This document shows, piece after piece, positions 27,134 through 37,353 of a stretch of 64,000 nt of DNA. The translations under genes were made by a program, and so were the position numbers. The notes below the pieces were generated by a model. That model ran no database searches, was not told the DNA's origin, and saw only the letters and a list, made by a program, of their open reading frames with translations. This stretch comes from Frigidibacter sp. GTDB taxonomy: Bacteria > Pseudomonadota > Alphaproteobacteria > Rhodobacterales > Rhodobacteraceae. How positions within the stretch are numbered: position 1 is the first letter of the stretch; each line of letters begins with the position of its first letter. The stretch lies in assembly GCF_030695035.1 (NCBI RefSeq), contig NZ_JAUYTT010000001.1:124001-188000 (forward strand), read 5' to 3'.

Positions 27134-27667
27134 TCAGCTACCGGCCCCGACCGAGATCACGGTCACGGCGCGGCGGTTCTGGGCATAGCAGCTTTCATCC
27201 GAGCAGACCTGCAGCGGGCGCTCCTTGCCATAGCTGACGGTGCGCAGACGGCTGGGCTGGACGCCCTGGCTGACCAGGAACTCCTGCACGGCGCTGGCGC
27301 GACGGGCGCCAAGCGCAAGGTTGTATTCGCGCGTGCCCTGCTCATCGGCATGGCCTTCGATGATCGCGGTGTATTGCGGGTGGCTTGCAAGCCACTGGCC
27401 TTGGCCGGTCAGGATCATCCGCGCCTCGGGGTTGATCGTCGACTGGTCCACCTGGAACAGCACCCGGTCACCCACGGTCTGCGCGAAATAGGCCGGCGAG
27501 TTCGGGTCATTGGCGCCGCCAAGCCCGGCGCTGCCGATGCCGTCGGTGCCATAGCCGCCGGGGCCTCCCGCACCGCCTGCGCCGCCCGCACCGAACCGGT
27601 TGGGGTTGTTGCAAGCCGCCAGCGCCAGAACGCCGATCAGAAGTAGGGCCGAAGAGTGCAGTCTCAT
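27134..27667 (-). CDS. pal: Peptidoglycan-associated lipoprotein Pal
   Basis: A 177-residue outer-membrane lipoprotein with lipobox LAAC (Cys19), a Gly-rich spacer and an OmpA-like peptidoglycan-binding domain (RVLFQVDQSTINPEARMIL, IIEGHADEQGTREYNLALG, RRASAVQEFLVSQGVQPSRL, QNRRAV). It anchors the outer membrane to the cell wall and interacts with TolB. The 112-bp gap to tolB is long enough for a separate promoter. Confidence 0.97.
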   Translation of the reverse strand: MRLHSSALLLIGVLALAACNNPNRFGAGGAGGAGGPGGYGTDGIGSAGLGGANDPNSPAYFAQTVGDRVLFQVDQSTINPEARMILTGQGQWLASHPQYTAIIEGHADEQGTREYNLALGARRASAVQEFLVSQGVQPSRLRTVSYGKERPLQVCSDESCYAQNRRAVTVISVGAGS

Positions 27668-27779
27668 GTCGTTCCGCCTGTGTTTATTGGCCTTTGGCCA
27701 TAAGATGTGTCGAATGGCCGTTGGCCGTCAGGTTAACAGTCTGGCCGCGATTTGGAAACGCCCCTCCTGAGAGGCCGCG

Positions 27780-29105
27780 TCAGGGCAGCAGCGGCGACCA
27801 GGCCGGGTCCGAGGCTGCGCCATCGGTGGTCACCGCCTTCAGGTTCCGCCCGGTGATATCCACCGAGTACAGCCGCGGCTCGCCGCCCGCGCCGGCGCTT
27901 TCGCGGGTGAACATGATCACCCGGCCGTTCGGCGCCCAGGTCGGGCCCTCATCGAGGAACGAGGCGGTCAGCAGCCGCTCTTCCGAGCCGTCCGTGCGCA
28001 TCACGCCGATGTGGAAGCGGCCCTGGTTCTGCTTGGTGAAGGCGATGAGGTCACCGCGGGGCGACCAGACCGGGGTGCCATAGCGGCCCTCGCCAAAGCT
28101 GATCCGCGTCGGCTCGCCGCCGGTGGCGGACATGACGTACAGCTGCTGGGTGCCAGACCGGTCGCTTTCGAACACGATGCGGCTGCCATCGGGGCTGAAG
28201 GACGGCCCGGTCTCGATCGCCGGGGTATTGGTCAGCCGCACCGACTGGCCGGTGTTCAGGTCCATCTTCCAGATGTCGGTATTGCCGCCCTGCTCCAGCG
28301 AATAGACCACCTGCCGCCCATCGGGCGAAAAGCGTGGGGCGAAGGTCATGGTGCCCGGCGTTTCCGGCAGCAGCTGCGCGGTGACAGACGCCACGTTCAG
28401 CAGCTTGATCCGCGGGAAGCCGGTTTCAAAGGTGGTGAACAGCACCCGGTCGCCGGTGGGCGAGAAGCGCGGGGCCAGCACGATGGTGCTGCTATCGGTC
28501 AGGTACTGCACATTGGCGCCGTCGTAATCCATCACGCCAAGGCGTTTCTGGCGCTGGTCCTTGGGGCCGGCTTCGGCGACGAAGACCACCCGGCTGTCAA
28601 AATAGCCGCTCTCGCCGGTGATCCGGCTATAGGCGGCATCGGCAACCTTATGGGCCATGCGGCGCCAGCTGGCGGTGGTGGCGGCAAATTGCAGCCCCTC
28701 GCCGAGTTGCTGGCCGGAATAGATGTCATAAAGCCGGAACTTCACCGTCAGCCGGTCACCCGAGACCGACACGGCCCCGGTGATCAGCGCCTCGGCATTC
28801 ACGGCCTTCCAATCGGCATAGCCCACCGGCGCATCAAAGCTGGTGACCCGCGCGATATGGGCCGAGGCCGGGATCTCGCGGAACAGGCCCGTCCCGCTGA
28901 GGTCGGACGCGACAACGCGCGAGATTTCGGCGGCATATTGCTGTGCAGCGGCATTCTCGGCCACGAAGGCCGGCACCGCATAGGGCAAAGGCTCGATCAC
29001 GCCCTCGGTAATTTCCAGCCGCAGCGGGCCATCCTGCGCCGCCACCGGCGCCGCTGTGAAAGCTGCGCCGGCAAGTGCCAGCGCCCATGTCAAACTGCGA
29101 AGCAT
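27780..29105 (-). CDS. tolB: Tol-Pal system protein TolB
   Basis: A 441-residue periplasmic protein with a signal peptide cleaved near AAPVAAQ, an N-terminal D1 domain and a six-bladed WD40-like propeller built from repeats such as [53 protein letters not shown] and [16 protein letters not shown]. It contacts Pal, TolA and outer-membrane porins. The ATG at 29105 is the one that starts the signal peptide. The frame is open 58 codons upstream into the 170-bp gap after tolA. Confidence 0.96.
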   Translation of the reverse strand: MLRSLTWALALAGAAFTAAPVAAQDGPLRLEITEGVIEPLPYAVPAFVAENAAAQQYAAEISRVVASDLSGTGLFREIPASAHIARVTSFDAPVGYADWKAVNAEALITGAVSVSGDRLTVKFRLYDIYSGQQLGEGLQFAATTASWRRMAHKVADAAYSRITGESGYFDSRVVFVAEAGPKDQRQKRLGVMDYDGANVQYLTDSSTIVLAPRFSPTGDRVLFTTFETGFPRIKLLNVASVTAQLLPETPGTMTFAPRFSPDGRQVVYSLEQGGNTDIWKMDLNTGQSVRLTNTPAIETGPSFSPDGSRIVFESDRSGTQQLYVMSATGGEPTRISFGEGRYGTPVWSPRGDLIAFTKQNQGRFHIGVMRTDGSEERLLTASFLDEGPTWAPNGRVIMFTRESAGAGGEPRLYSVDITGRNLKAVTTDGAASDPAWSPLLP

Positions 29106-29275
29106 CGGCGTCACACCCTCTTTGTTGGGGACCTTGCCGGCCGCCCTTGGAAACTCGTTTCTTGCAGCAGCATATGGCAAGGGCACGACGGCCCCGGCCA
29201 CATCTGCGTGACCAACCTGCACCGGGGCGGATCGTTCCGCCCTGCAGAGGAGGGGCACGGCCTGCGCGGCGCCCA

Positions 29276-30487
29276 TCACTTGATCCTCATGTTCGTCGGG
29301 TTGAAGATCATCTCGATCTCATCCCATTGGTCATATTTCTCGGCCGGCAGGTCATAGCCGGTCGCGCCGCAGCGGATGATCGCACGCCGGGCGGCCTCAT
29401 AGGCCTGCCGTGCCGCCGCATCCGATCCGCCCTCATAGCCCAGCATCTCGATGCTGTTCGACTGCGGTTTGCCGTCTTGCGACATCAGCACCCGCACCGT
29501 CACCGTTACCTGCAGCGCCTCGGAAGACAGCGAGCCGGTATTCCAGCAGGCCTGCACCGCCACGCGCAGCGCATCCTTCTCGCCCGCGGTCATCGGCGGG
29601 CCGGACGGGGCCTGTCCCTGCCCGGCGGCAGCCTCGGGCGCCTCCACCGGGGCGCTTTCGGCCAGGGCCTCGGCAAGCGCATCCGCCACCGCATCCTCAC
29701 GCGAAGGTGCGGGCGCGGCTGGTTCGGGCGCAGCCGCTGCCGTCTCGGTCGGGGCCGGGCGCGCGGGCGCTGCCGGGCGCTGCCGGGGCCGGGGCGTCGC
29801 GGCGGGGGCAGAGCTTTCGGGGGCCTCGTCGGTTTCGGTCGCCTCGGTCACAATCTCGGTCGTCGCCTCGGGCGGCGCGGCCTCTTCCACCGGGGGTTCC
29901 GGCACCGGCTCGGGTTCGGGCGTGGGTTCGGGCTCCGTCTCCGCCACCGCAGTCTCTGCAACCTGCGCGTCGGGTTCCGGCGCCTCGGCGGGCGTCGGTG
30001 CCACGCGCGGCGCGGGGCGCGGCTTCGGCCGCGGGCTGACCTCGGTCAGAATCGTCGCGCTCGGCTCTTCGACCGGCGGGGTCGGCGGCGTCGGCGGGGC
30101 CTCGGGCACTTCGGGCACCGGGGGGGTCAGTTCGGTGACATCGGGCGCCACATCGGGCTCGGGCGCAGGCTCGGGGGCCGGCGGCTCTGGCGTTACCTGC
30201 TCGGGCTCCGCCGGCTGCTCGGCCGGGGCCGCCTCAGGCTCCGGCGCTTCGGGCGCAGAAGGAGCCGACGGCTCCTCAGGCGAGGCCACCGGCGCGCGGC
30301 TCGCCGCTGCCTCGGCCGCTGCAGAAATCGCCGCAAACTCGGTTTCCGACATCAGCGAGACCTCGGCCATCTCGACCGGCGGGCTTTCCTGCGGCTGGAA
30401 CAGCCAGCCACCCAGCACGGCCCACAGGAACAACCCTGCATGCCCCGCCGCCGATACCGTCATGCCGATCTTTTCCGGGCTCGCCAT
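29276..30487 (-). CDS. tolA: Energy-transducing periplasmic protein TolA
   Basis: A 403-residue TolA. One N-terminal membrane anchor (about 12-30) is followed by a very long linker (about 55-300) of Pro, Glu, Ala and Thr ([13 protein letters not shown] and similar). The C-terminal TonB/TolA domain III (about 310-400, [48 protein letters not shown]) includes two Cys. The linker of the E. coli type is Ala/Lys-rich helix; here it is acidic and Pro-rich and probably extended. It transmits proton-motive force from TolQR to TolB-Pal. Confidence 0.92.
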   Translation of the reverse strand: MASPEKIGMTVSAAGHAGLFLWAVLGGWLFQPQESPPVEMAEVSLMSETEFAAISAAAEAAASRAPVASPEEPSAPSAPEAPEPEAAPAEQPAEPEQVTPEPPAPEPAPEPDVAPDVTELTPPVPEVPEAPPTPPTPPVEEPSATILTEVSPRPKPRPAPRVAPTPAEAPEPDAQVAETAVAETEPEPTPEPEPVPEPPVEEAAPPEATTEIVTEATETDEAPESSAPAATPRPRQRPAAPARPAPTETAAAAPEPAAPAPSREDAVADALAEALAESAPVEAPEAAAGQGQAPSGPPMTAGEKDALRVAVQACWNTGSLSSEALQVTVTVRVLMSQDGKPQSNSIEMLGYEGGSDAAARQAYEAARRAIIRCGATGYDLPAEKYDQWDEIEMIFNPTNMRIK

Positions 30488-30496
30488 GGGCTGCCT

Positions 30497-30982
30497 TTAC
30501 TCGCTCGGGGCCGCTACCGCGCCATCGAACCGGGGGCCGCCCGCCTCGGTCACGAGGATGATCGAGGTGAAGCCGCCCGCATTCAGCGCGCCCATCACCT
30601 GCACCACACGTTCATAGGGGATCGACCCGTCAGCACGCAGGAACAGCTTGTCGTCATTCCGCTCGGCCGCGATGGCGCGCAGCTTCTCGATCAGCTCGTT
30701 CTCGGGCGTTTCGGTGTTCATGATCATCACCGGCCCTTCGGCGGTGATCGAAATGGTCAGCGGCTCTTCCTGCTCGGTCGGCACCGCCTGCGCGGCGGTC
30801 TTGGGCAGTTCCAGCGGCACGCCAACGGTCATCAGCGGGGCGGCAACCATGAAGATCACCAGCAGCACCAGCATCACGTCCACGAAGGGCGTGATGTTGA
30901 TCTCGCTCATCGCGGCAGGCTTGCCCCGCCGCCGCCCGCGCCGGCCGCCCCCGCCGGATTTTCTGGCAACGCCCCCGCCCAT
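30497..30982 (-). CDS. tolR: Tol-Pal proton channel subunit TolR
   Basis: A 161-residue ExbD/TolR protein with a very basic Gly/Arg-rich N-terminus, INITPFVDVMLVLLVIFMV as the single membrane helix carrying the proton-path Asp (D35), and a periplasmic ExbD fold (KLFLRADGSIPYERVVQVMG). It works with TolQ to energise TolA. It lies 9 bases upstream of tolA and 3 after tolQ. Confidence 0.96.
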   Translation of the reverse strand: MGGGVARKSGGGGRRGRRRGKPAAMSEINITPFVDVMLVLLVIFMVAAPLMTVGVPLELPKTAAQAVPTEQEEPLTISITAEGPVMIMNTETPENELIEKLRAIAAERNDDKLFLRADGSIPYERVVQVMGALNAGGFTSIILVTEAGGPRFDGAVAAPSE

Positions 30983-30985
30983 GGC

Positions 30986-31681
<696 letters not shown>

Positions 31682-31850
31682 ATCTGTACTGCTCGCCGGT
31701 TGTGGGGCCGCATTGTCGCGGCTCTCATTACACGCGATTCTATACAGGGTAAGGGGAAATGCCAACACATCTGCGTCAATGCCGCATTGCGGCGCTGCGG
31801 TTGAGGCAAGTTCCGCGCCCGCTGCCGCCTTGGACGGCGGAATGCTGCCG

Positions 31851-32252
31851 TCAGTGCAGCGCCGGGATCAGCTTTTGCCGCAGCATTGCCGGAACCCGCG
31901 CCGGCTGCCCGCCCTCGCCGATGCAGACCAGCACCACCTGCGCCTGAAACAGCCGCTCTCCGCCGCGCGTGACGGCCTGATCCAGCACGATCCGCGCGGC
32001 GCTGATGGTCACCAGCCGCGTTTCCACCACCAGCTCGTCATCATAGCGGGCCGGGCGCAGATAGTCCGCCTCCACCCGCCGTACTGCGAAGACGATCCCG
32101 GTTTCCGCCTTCAGCCGCGCCTGATCCAGCCCGAGGCCGCGCACCCACTCGCTGCGCCCCCGCTCGATGAACTTCAGGTAGTTGGCGTAATAGACGATCC
32201 CGGCGAGGTCGGTATCCTCGTAATAGACCCGCAGGGCAAAGCTATGCGTCAT
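31851..32252 (-). CDS. ybgC: Tol-Pal-associated acyl-CoA thioesterase YbgC
   Basis: A 133-residue hotdog thioesterase with the YbgC signature VYYEDTDLAGIVYYANYLKF (Asp of the ED-TD motif present) and RSEWVRGLGLDQ. YbgC hydrolyses short acyl-CoA esters and is regularly the first gene of tol operons. Its start overlaps the stop of the upstream gene by 4 bases (ATGA). Confidence 0.95.
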   Translation of the reverse strand: MTHSFALRVYYEDTDLAGIVYYANYLKFIERGRSEWVRGLGLDQARLKAETGIVFAVRRVEADYLRPARYDDELVVETRLVTISAARIVLDQAVTRGGERLFQAQVVLVCIGEGGQPARVPAMLRQKLIPALH

Positions 32253-32872
32253 GCCAGCCGCCCCGCCCGCGCCGCCAGCCGCAGCCCGTGGCTGGCCTCC
32301 TGCGCCGCCACCGGCAGCACCGGGTCATAGGCGGCGCGGATCACCGCCGCGATCTCGGGCCGCAGCACCGCCACGCCCTCCACCAGCCCCAGCGGCGAGG
32401 CCTCGCGGAACGCCGCATCCGACCACAGCACGATCACCTGCACCGCCTGGCTCAGCGCCAGCGTCGCCGCCGGCACCTCGGCCAGCGCCTCATCCATCCG
32501 CACGAAGACGAACGCCGCCTTGATCGCGCCCGAGGGATCGAAGCGGAACACCCGGTACTGGTTCGCCTCCGCCGCCTGCAGCCGCGCCACCAGCGGCGCC
32601 AGCCCGTCCAGCAGGCGGTCAAGGTTCGGCACCTCCAGCAACTCTGCCCAGTCCCGCAGGAAGAACACCATCAGGTTGGCGCCAAGCTCGGGGTCATGTT
32701 CGGCCATCTTGTGCCCGGCCAGTACCACCACCGCCTCGATGGCGCCCTTGACGGTGGACAGGGTTGCATCATCCACCCCGAACACCACCGGCACGATGGG
32801 CCGGCCCCAGCGGGCGAACAGATATTCCCCCGATGCGCGGGTAAACAGCGCAGTCACCTCCTCCGCCGTCAT
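32249..32872 (-). CDS. Conserved protein of unknown function upstream of ybgC
   Basis: A 207-residue protein without signal peptide or membrane helix. Visible features are a hydrophobic, Ala/Val-rich alpha/beta pattern (LFARWGRPIVPVVFGVDDAT, GANLMVFFLRDWAELLEVPN, YRVFRFDPSGAIKAAFVFVR). I do not recognise a catalytic motif. It is translationally coupled at both ends by ATGA overlaps, to the MazG-like gene upstream and to ybgC downstream. That points to a steady operon role but not to a function. The ATG at 32872 is set by the overlap. Confidence 0.7.
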   Translation of the reverse strand: MTAEEVTALFTRASGEYLFARWGRPIVPVVFGVDDATLSTVKGAIEAVVVLAGHKMAEHDPELGANLMVFFLRDWAELLEVPNLDRLLDGLAPLVARLQAAEANQYRVFRFDPSGAIKAAFVFVRMDEALAEVPAATLALSQAVQVIVLWSDAAFREASPLGLVEGVAVLRPEIAAVIRAAYDPVLPVAAQEASHGLRLAARAGRLA

Positions 32873-33180
32873 GCCGCACCCTCGACCGGCAGATAGCGCC
32901 CCCATTTGCGCGCCATGGCGGCGGGCAGGTCGATGCCCTGCCAGCGCGCGAACAGCAGCACCATCGCCAGCAGATCCGCCGCCTCGTCCTCCAGCGCGAG
33001 CTTGTCCACCTCGCCCCGCCCGCGCCCCGAGGTCTTCAACCAGGCCGCCTGCAACTCGCCCGCCTCCTCGGTCAGCTTGGCCAGATACCAGGCCGCGTCG
33101 CGGTCGATGCCAAAGCGTTCGGCGTAGATATCCGACACGGCCTGCGCCATGTCCGACAAGCCGTCCAGATCCCGTACCAT
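32869..33180 (-). CDS. MazG-like nucleotide pyrophosphohydrolase-family protein
   Basis: A 103-residue all-helical protein with the MazG metal-binding pattern: LTEEAGELQAAWL (E38, E39, E42) and LALEDEAADLLAMVLLFA (E66, D69). Such proteins hydrolyse NTPs to NMP and pyrophosphate and may clear damaged nucleotides. The substrate is unknown. It is the first of three coupled genes ending with ybgC, and lies 49 bases after ruvB. Confidence 0.82.
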   Translation of the reverse strand: MVRDLDGLSDMAQAVSDIYAERFGIDRDAAWYLAKLTEEAGELQAAWLKTSGRGRGEVDKLALEDEAADLLAMVLLFARWQGIDLPAAMARKWGRYLPVEGAA

Positions 33181-33229
33181 TGCCTGCCCCCTTTGCTCTT
33201 GCCCCAGAATACCCGCTCCGCCGGCGGCG

Positions 33230-34282
33230 TCAGCCGAAAAGGTCGGTCTGCCCCGGCAGCACCGGCGCGGCCATGCCCAGATGGCTCCAGGCCCGGCTCG
33301 CCAGCATCCGCCCGCGCGGGGTGCGCTGGATCAGGCCCTGTTGCAGCAGGTAGGGCTCGATCACCTCCTCGATCGCATCCCGCGCCTCGGACAGCGCCGC
33401 CGACAGCGTTTCCACCCCCACCGGGCCGCCCGCGTAATGCTCTGCGATCAGCATCAGATAGCGGCGGTCAGCGCCGTCCAGCCCCAGATGATCCACCCCC
33501 AGCCGGGTCAGCGCGCTATCAGCAATCTCGCGCGTCAGCCGCCCGTCGCCCTCGACCAGCGCGAAATCCACCACCCGCCGCAGCAGCCGCCCTGCAATCC
33601 GCGGCGTGCCCCGCGCCCGCCGCGCAATCTCGCGCGTGCCTTCGGGATCGGCCGAGATCCCCATCAGCCGCGCCCCGCGCGCCACGATCAGGTCCAGCTC
33701 ATCCTCGGTATAGAATTGCAGCCGGGTCGGGATGCCGAAGCGGTCGCGCAGCGGCGTCGTCAGCAGCCCCAGCCGGGTCGTCGCCCCGACCAGCGTGAAG
33801 GGCTGCAGCTCGATCCGCACCGTGCGCGCCGCCGGCCCCTCGCCGATCACCAGATCCAGCTCGAAATCCTCCATCGCCGGATACAGGATCTCCTCCACCG
33901 CCGGGTTCAGCCGGTGGATCTCGTCGATGAACAGCACATCGCGCGCTTCAAGGTTGGTCAGGATCGCCGCCAGATCGCCCGCCTTGGCGATCACGGGGCC
34001 CGAGGTCATGCGGAAACTCACCCCCAGCTCGCGCGCCATGATCTGCGCCAGCGTGGTCTTGCCAAGGCCGGGGGGGCCGTGGAACAGCGTGTGATCCATC
34101 GCCTCGCCGCGCATCTTCGCGCTCTCGATGAACACCCGCAGATTGGCCCGCGCCTCGGCCTGCCCCACGAACTCCGACAGCGCCTGCGGCCGCAGCGCCC
34201 GGTCCGCCCCGCCCGGATCCTCGGGCAGGCTGGCAGGGCGCAGCATCGGATCGGGGACCGGGGGAGAGGCGGGGGCGGGCAT
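33230..34282 (-). CDS. ruvB: Holliday junction branch migration helicase RuvB
   Basis: A 350-residue AAA+ motor. It has Walker A GPPGLGKT (69-76), Walker [14 protein letters not shown], sensor 1 [20 protein letters not shown], and the C-terminal winged helix ([18 protein letters not shown]). With RuvA and RuvC it processes recombination junctions. AAAGG precedes the ATG at 34282. ruvA and ruvC lie at 36113-37353 and are separated from ruvB by htpX and an atypical gene. Confidence 0.97.
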   Translation of the reverse strand: MPAPASPPVPDPMLRPASLPEDPGGADRALRPQALSEFVGQAEARANLRVFIESAKMRGEAMDHTLFHGPPGLGKTTLAQIMARELGVSFRMTSGPVIAKAGDLAAILTNLEARDVLFIDEIHRLNPAVEEILYPAMEDFELDLVIGEGPAARTVRIELQPFTLVGATTRLGLLTTPLRDRFGIPTRLQFYTEDELDLIVARGARLMGISADPEGTREIARRARGTPRIAGRLLRRVVDFALVEGDGRLTREIADSALTRLGVDHLGLDGADRRYLMLIAEHYAGGPVGVETLSAALSEARDAIEEVIEPYLLQQGLIQRTPRGRMLASRAWSHLGMAAPVLPGQTDLFG

Positions 34283-34438
34283 CGGGCAACCTTTGCGACG
34301 TTTCCTGTCCGTTCTCACCCGGAACGGGATGCGATGCAAGCGGGGTGGGGTTTGCGGTCCAAGTCCGGAGGTGCATGCCGCAGGTCAAGGGCGTGGAGAC
34401 AGAGGTTCTCCCGGGCGTCGTCCAGATCGGCGTGAGAG

Positions 34439-35059
34439 TTAGCCCGGAGGCGCGAGGATGAGTGCCAAATTGGCCATCCTCTGAATTTGCTCTTGAGATG
34501 GAGCCTTCTTTCTAGAACGATGCGACGCCCAAATTTGCGCTGCTTCGAGAAACTCTTTCCCGTTGCTTCCCAGCTGCTCATCTCGAATCAGGGAGGTAAC
34601 GAGGTCAGCATATCTTCTTCGGTCGATGCGCGAATACTTGGCTGCAGTTCTGCCGTCTATACGCGAATCCGAAGCGATTTCTTCAAGGCGATCTCTTATC
34701 TTCAGCCAGCTGGATGACAAATCATCAAATGTCAATTCGCTAGGCGCAGACTGTTCGACGTGTTCGACATCGGCCTCTTCGTCAACCGCTTGCTTATCTG
34801 ATACATCTGCTCTGATCTGGGCGGTGCTTGCCGTGAGACTGCTCAGCTTTTCCTCGATGTCTGCGAGCGACTGCTGAACGCGAGCCTGATGCTCAGTTAG
34901 CAGCTTGTCTGTCGTGTCGAGCGCAGACTTTACATCCCTAACTTTCCCGCTGAATAGCCCCCACCCGAGTAGCACTGCCGCAATTGCGCCGAGGAAAGTG
35001 ATTGCCCCTGAGCCAAGTGTAGCTTGAGGCTGGCTTAAGTTTATTAGCCAGTCTGGCAT
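34439..35059 (-). CDS. Low-GC membrane-anchored coiled-coil protein, unknown function
   Basis: A 206-residue protein. It has a short N-terminus, one membrane helix (about 15-36, SGAITFLGAIAAVLLGWGLF), a coiled coil (about 40-90, LDTTDKLLTEHQARVQQSLA and DIEEKLSSL), and a charged helical C-terminal half (DDLSSSWLKIRDRLEEIASD, KYSRIDRRRYADLVTSLIRD). Not recognised. Base composition differs from the surroundings: 61 G/C in the 120 bases 34501-34620, against 43 in 60 at 33301-33360 in ruvB. It interrupts the ruv region and may be a recent arrival. A palindrome at 35070-35090 overlaps its ribosome binding site. Confidence 0.8.
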   Translation of the reverse strand: MPDWLINLSQPQATLGSGAITFLGAIAAVLLGWGLFSGKVRDVKSALDTTDKLLTEHQARVQQSLADIEEKLSSLTASTAQIRADVSDKQAVDEEADVEHVEQSAPSELTFDDLSSSWLKIRDRLEEIASDSRIDGRTAAKYSRIDRRRYADLVTSLIRDEQLGSNGKEFLEAAQIWASHRSRKKAPSQEQIQRMANLALILAPPG

Positions 35060-35069
35060 TCTATGATTC

Positions 35070-35090
35070 TCCAGAAATTAATTTTCTGGA
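35070..35090 (-). promoter_or_regulatory. Palindrome that includes the ribosome binding site of the low-GC gene
   Basis: TCCAGAAA-TTAAT-TTTCTGGA is a perfect 8-base inverted repeat. Read on the minus strand its last arm TTTCTGGA runs into GAATCATAG and the ATG at 35059, so the likely Shine-Dalgarno CTGGAG is partly inside the stem. It could be a repressor operator or an RNA hairpin that lowers translation. Confidence 0.55.
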
Positions 35091-35148
35091 TACACAGGGT
35101 AGGAAGGTTTGAGCGAAATCAAGTGTCCATCTACATGTATCGTCCCCC

Positions 35149-36060
35149 TCAACTCCAAGGCCCCTTCCGCGCCGCCCTTCTCACCCTCGGCACCCGGCTC
35201 GGCCCCGCGTCCACCGCAGCGCGCGGGGCCTCCCCCACCATCGCCCGCAACGCCGCGATCCGGTTCTGCGTGTTGGGATGCGTCGAGAACAGCTTGTCAT
35301 GGGCATGGGCGTGCAGCGGGTTGATGATGAACATATGCGCGCTGGCCGGGTTCTGCTCGGCCGCCGGGTTGTCGATCCGCTGCGCAAAGGCCTCGATCTT
35401 GCCAAGTGCGGAGGCGAGCCACAGCGGCTGCCCGCAGATTTCCGCCCCCGCCCGGTCCGCCTCATATTCCCGCGTGCGGCTGATCGCCATCTGCACCAGC
35501 CCCGCCGCCATCGGCGCGAGGATCATCAGCACCAGCGTGCCGATCAGCCCGCCCTGCCGCTCGCGGTTGCCAAAGAACAGCGCGAAGTTGGCGAGCATCG
35601 AGATCGCCCCGGCAAAGGTCGCCGTCACCGTCATGATCAGCGTGTCATGATTGCGGATATGCGCCAGCTCATGCGCCATCACCCCCGCCACCTCCTCGGG
35701 GCTCAGCCGCGCCAGCAGCCCGGTGGTCGCAGCGACAGCGGCATTCTGCGGGTTGCGCCCCGTCGCGAATGCGTTCGGCTGATCCGTCTCGATGATGTAG
35801 CATTTCGGCACCGGCATCCCGGCCCGCAGCGCCATCTCGCGCACCATGCCCACATAGGCGGGCGCCTCGGCCTCTGTCACCTCCCGCGCGCCGTGCATCC
35901 GCAGGACGGCCTTGTCGGAGTTCCACCAGCCGAACAGGTTCATCGCCCCGGCAACGACCAGCGCGATTAGCATCCCGCCCTGCCCGCCCAGCAGATAGCC
36001 AAGCCCCATGAACAGCGCCGTCATCGCCGCCATCAGGATCGCCGTCTTGGTATAGCCCAT
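35149..36060 (-). CDS. htpX: Membrane zinc metalloprotease HtpX
   Basis: A 303-residue M48 protease for misfolded membrane proteins. Two hydrophobic segments at the N-terminus (about 6-26, 30-46) are followed by the zinc motif HELAH (130-134) with [10 protein letters not shown], two further membrane segments, and [14 protein letters not shown] bearing the third ligand. GGAGG before the ATG at 36060 fixes the start. The C-terminal tail is basic and Pro-rich. It sits between ruvA and ruvB. Confidence 0.95.
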   Translation of the reverse strand: MGYTKTAILMAAMTALFMGLGYLLGGQGGMLIALVVAGAMNLFGWWNSDKAVLRMHGAREVTEAEAPAYVGMVREMALRAGMPVPKCYIIETDQPNAFATGRNPQNAAVAATTGLLARLSPEEVAGVMAHELAHIRNHDTLIMTVTATFAGAISMLANFALFFGNRERQGGLIGTLVLMILAPMAAGLVQMAISRTREYEADRAGAEICGQPLWLASALGKIEAFAQRIDNPAAEQNPASAHMFIINPLHAHAHDKLFSTHPNTQNRIAALRAMVGEAPRAAVDAGPSRVPRVRRAARKGPWS

Positions 36061-36112
36061 GCCCGCCTCCAGCCACTTCACCGCCGGAATATGGGAACCG
36101 CTGGCCGTTGCC

Positions 36113-36775
36113 TCAACCCTTCGGCGCGAGGAGCCGCAACGCCGCGCGGATCAGCACCGGCGTCGGCGCATCCGGCTCCGCCCCCGCCGCCTCCGCCACC
36201 GCCCCCGCCGCCTCGCCCTGCCCGTAGCCGAGGTTGACCAGCGCCGAGAGCGCATCCGCTGTCGCCGCCGCCGTGGGCGACACCGCCGCCGGCCGCCTAG
36301 TCCGCGGCACCGGCTCCAGCACGTCCTCGGGCTGGCTCACATCCACCGTCAGCGTGCCGCCCATCGCCATCACGCCCGGCGCCTTGTCCTTCAGCTCCAT
36401 CACCACCCGCTGCGCCAGCTTCGGGCCGACGCCCGGCGCCTGCCGCACCGCGTTCCAATCGCCAAGCGCAATCGCCCGGCCCACGCCCTCGGCCCCCAGC
36501 GTGCCAAGGATCGCCATCGAGGCCTTGGCCCCGATCCCCTGAACGGACGTCAGCAGCCGGTGCCATTCCTTCTCCAGCAACGTGGAAAACCCGAACAGCT
36601 GCAACAGATCCTCGCGCACGAGGAGCTCGGTATAGAGCGCACAGGCCTCGCCCACCGGCGGCAAACTCGCCGCCGTGCGGTCCGACACATGCACGATATA
36701 GCCCACGCCGCGCACGTCGATCAGCACATGATCCATCGCCCGGTGCAGGATCACCCCTGCGATACGCCCGATCAT
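36113..36775 (-). CDS. ruvA: Holliday junction-binding protein RuvA
   Basis: A 220-residue RuvA. The N-terminal OB-fold starts [20 protein letters not shown]. Helix-hairpin-helix motifs are near [20 protein letters not shown] and [19 protein letters not shown]. The C-terminal domain III ([18 protein letters not shown]) contacts RuvB. It overlaps the ruvC stop by 4 bases. The acidic-to-hydrophobic linker is typical in length. Confidence 0.97.
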   Translation of the reverse strand: MIGRIAGVILHRAMDHVLIDVRGVGYIVHVSDRTAASLPPVGEACALYTELLVREDLLQLFGFSTLLEKEWHRLLTSVQGIGAKASMAILGTLGAEGVGRAIALGDWNAVRQAPGVGPKLAQRVVMELKDKAPGVMAMGGTLTVDVSQPEDVLEPVPRTRRPAAVSPTAAATADALSALVNLGYGQGEAAGAVAEAAGAEPDAPTPVLIRAALRLLAPKG

Positions 36776-37353
36776 GCCACGCCTCCCTTGACCCGAGTCC
36801 GCGCGATCTCGGCCCAGCCATCCACCGCGCCCCGCGGCGTCTTCGCCCGCGTCTCGGCACTGCGCACCGCCGCCGACATCCGCCCGGCGCTTTGCAGGTG
36901 ATGCGCATGGGTGATCGCCACCGCCAGCGCATCGGCGGCATCCGGCCCCGCCAGTTCCACCCCCGGCAGCTGGAAGCGCACCATATGCGCCACCTGATCC
37001 TTGCCGGCATGGCCGACGCCGACCACCGCCTTCTTCACCGCGTTCGGCGCATATTCCCCCACCACCAGCCCGCGCTGCGCCGGCACCAGCAGCGCCACCG
37101 CCCGCGCCTGCCCCAGCTTCAGCGTGCCGCTGGCATCCTTGTTGACGAAAGTCTGCTCCACCGCCGCCGCCGTCGGCTCAAAACGGGCGAAGACCTCGGT
37201 CAGCTGATCGAACAGCGCCAGCAGCCGCTGCGCCAGATCGCCGGTCCCCGAGAGGCAGAGGCCATTTGCAACATGGCTCAGCCGCGCGCCGGTCACGTCG
37301 ATGACGCCCCAGCCCATGGTTCGCAGCCCCGGATCGATTCCCAAAACCCGCAT
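36772..37353 (-). CDS. ruvC: Holliday junction resolvase RuvC
   Basis: A 193-residue RNase H-fold endonuclease. The four acidic catalytic residues are present: D7 (GIDPG), E66 ([12 protein letters not shown]), D138 and D141 ([12 protein letters not shown]). AGGCAGGG precedes the ATG at 37353. The frame stays open 98 codons upstream, but that stretch has no family match. It is the first gene of the ruvCA pair. Confidence 0.97.
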   Translation of the reverse strand: MRVLGIDPGLRTMGWGVIDVTGARLSHVANGLCLSGTGDLAQRLLALFDQLTEVFARFEPTAAAVEQTFVNKDASGTLKLGQARAVALLVPAQRGLVVGEYAPNAVKKAVVGVGHAGKDQVAHMVRFQLPGVELAGPDAADALAVAITHAHHLQSAGRMSAAVRSAETRAKTPRGAVDGWAEIARTRVKGGVA

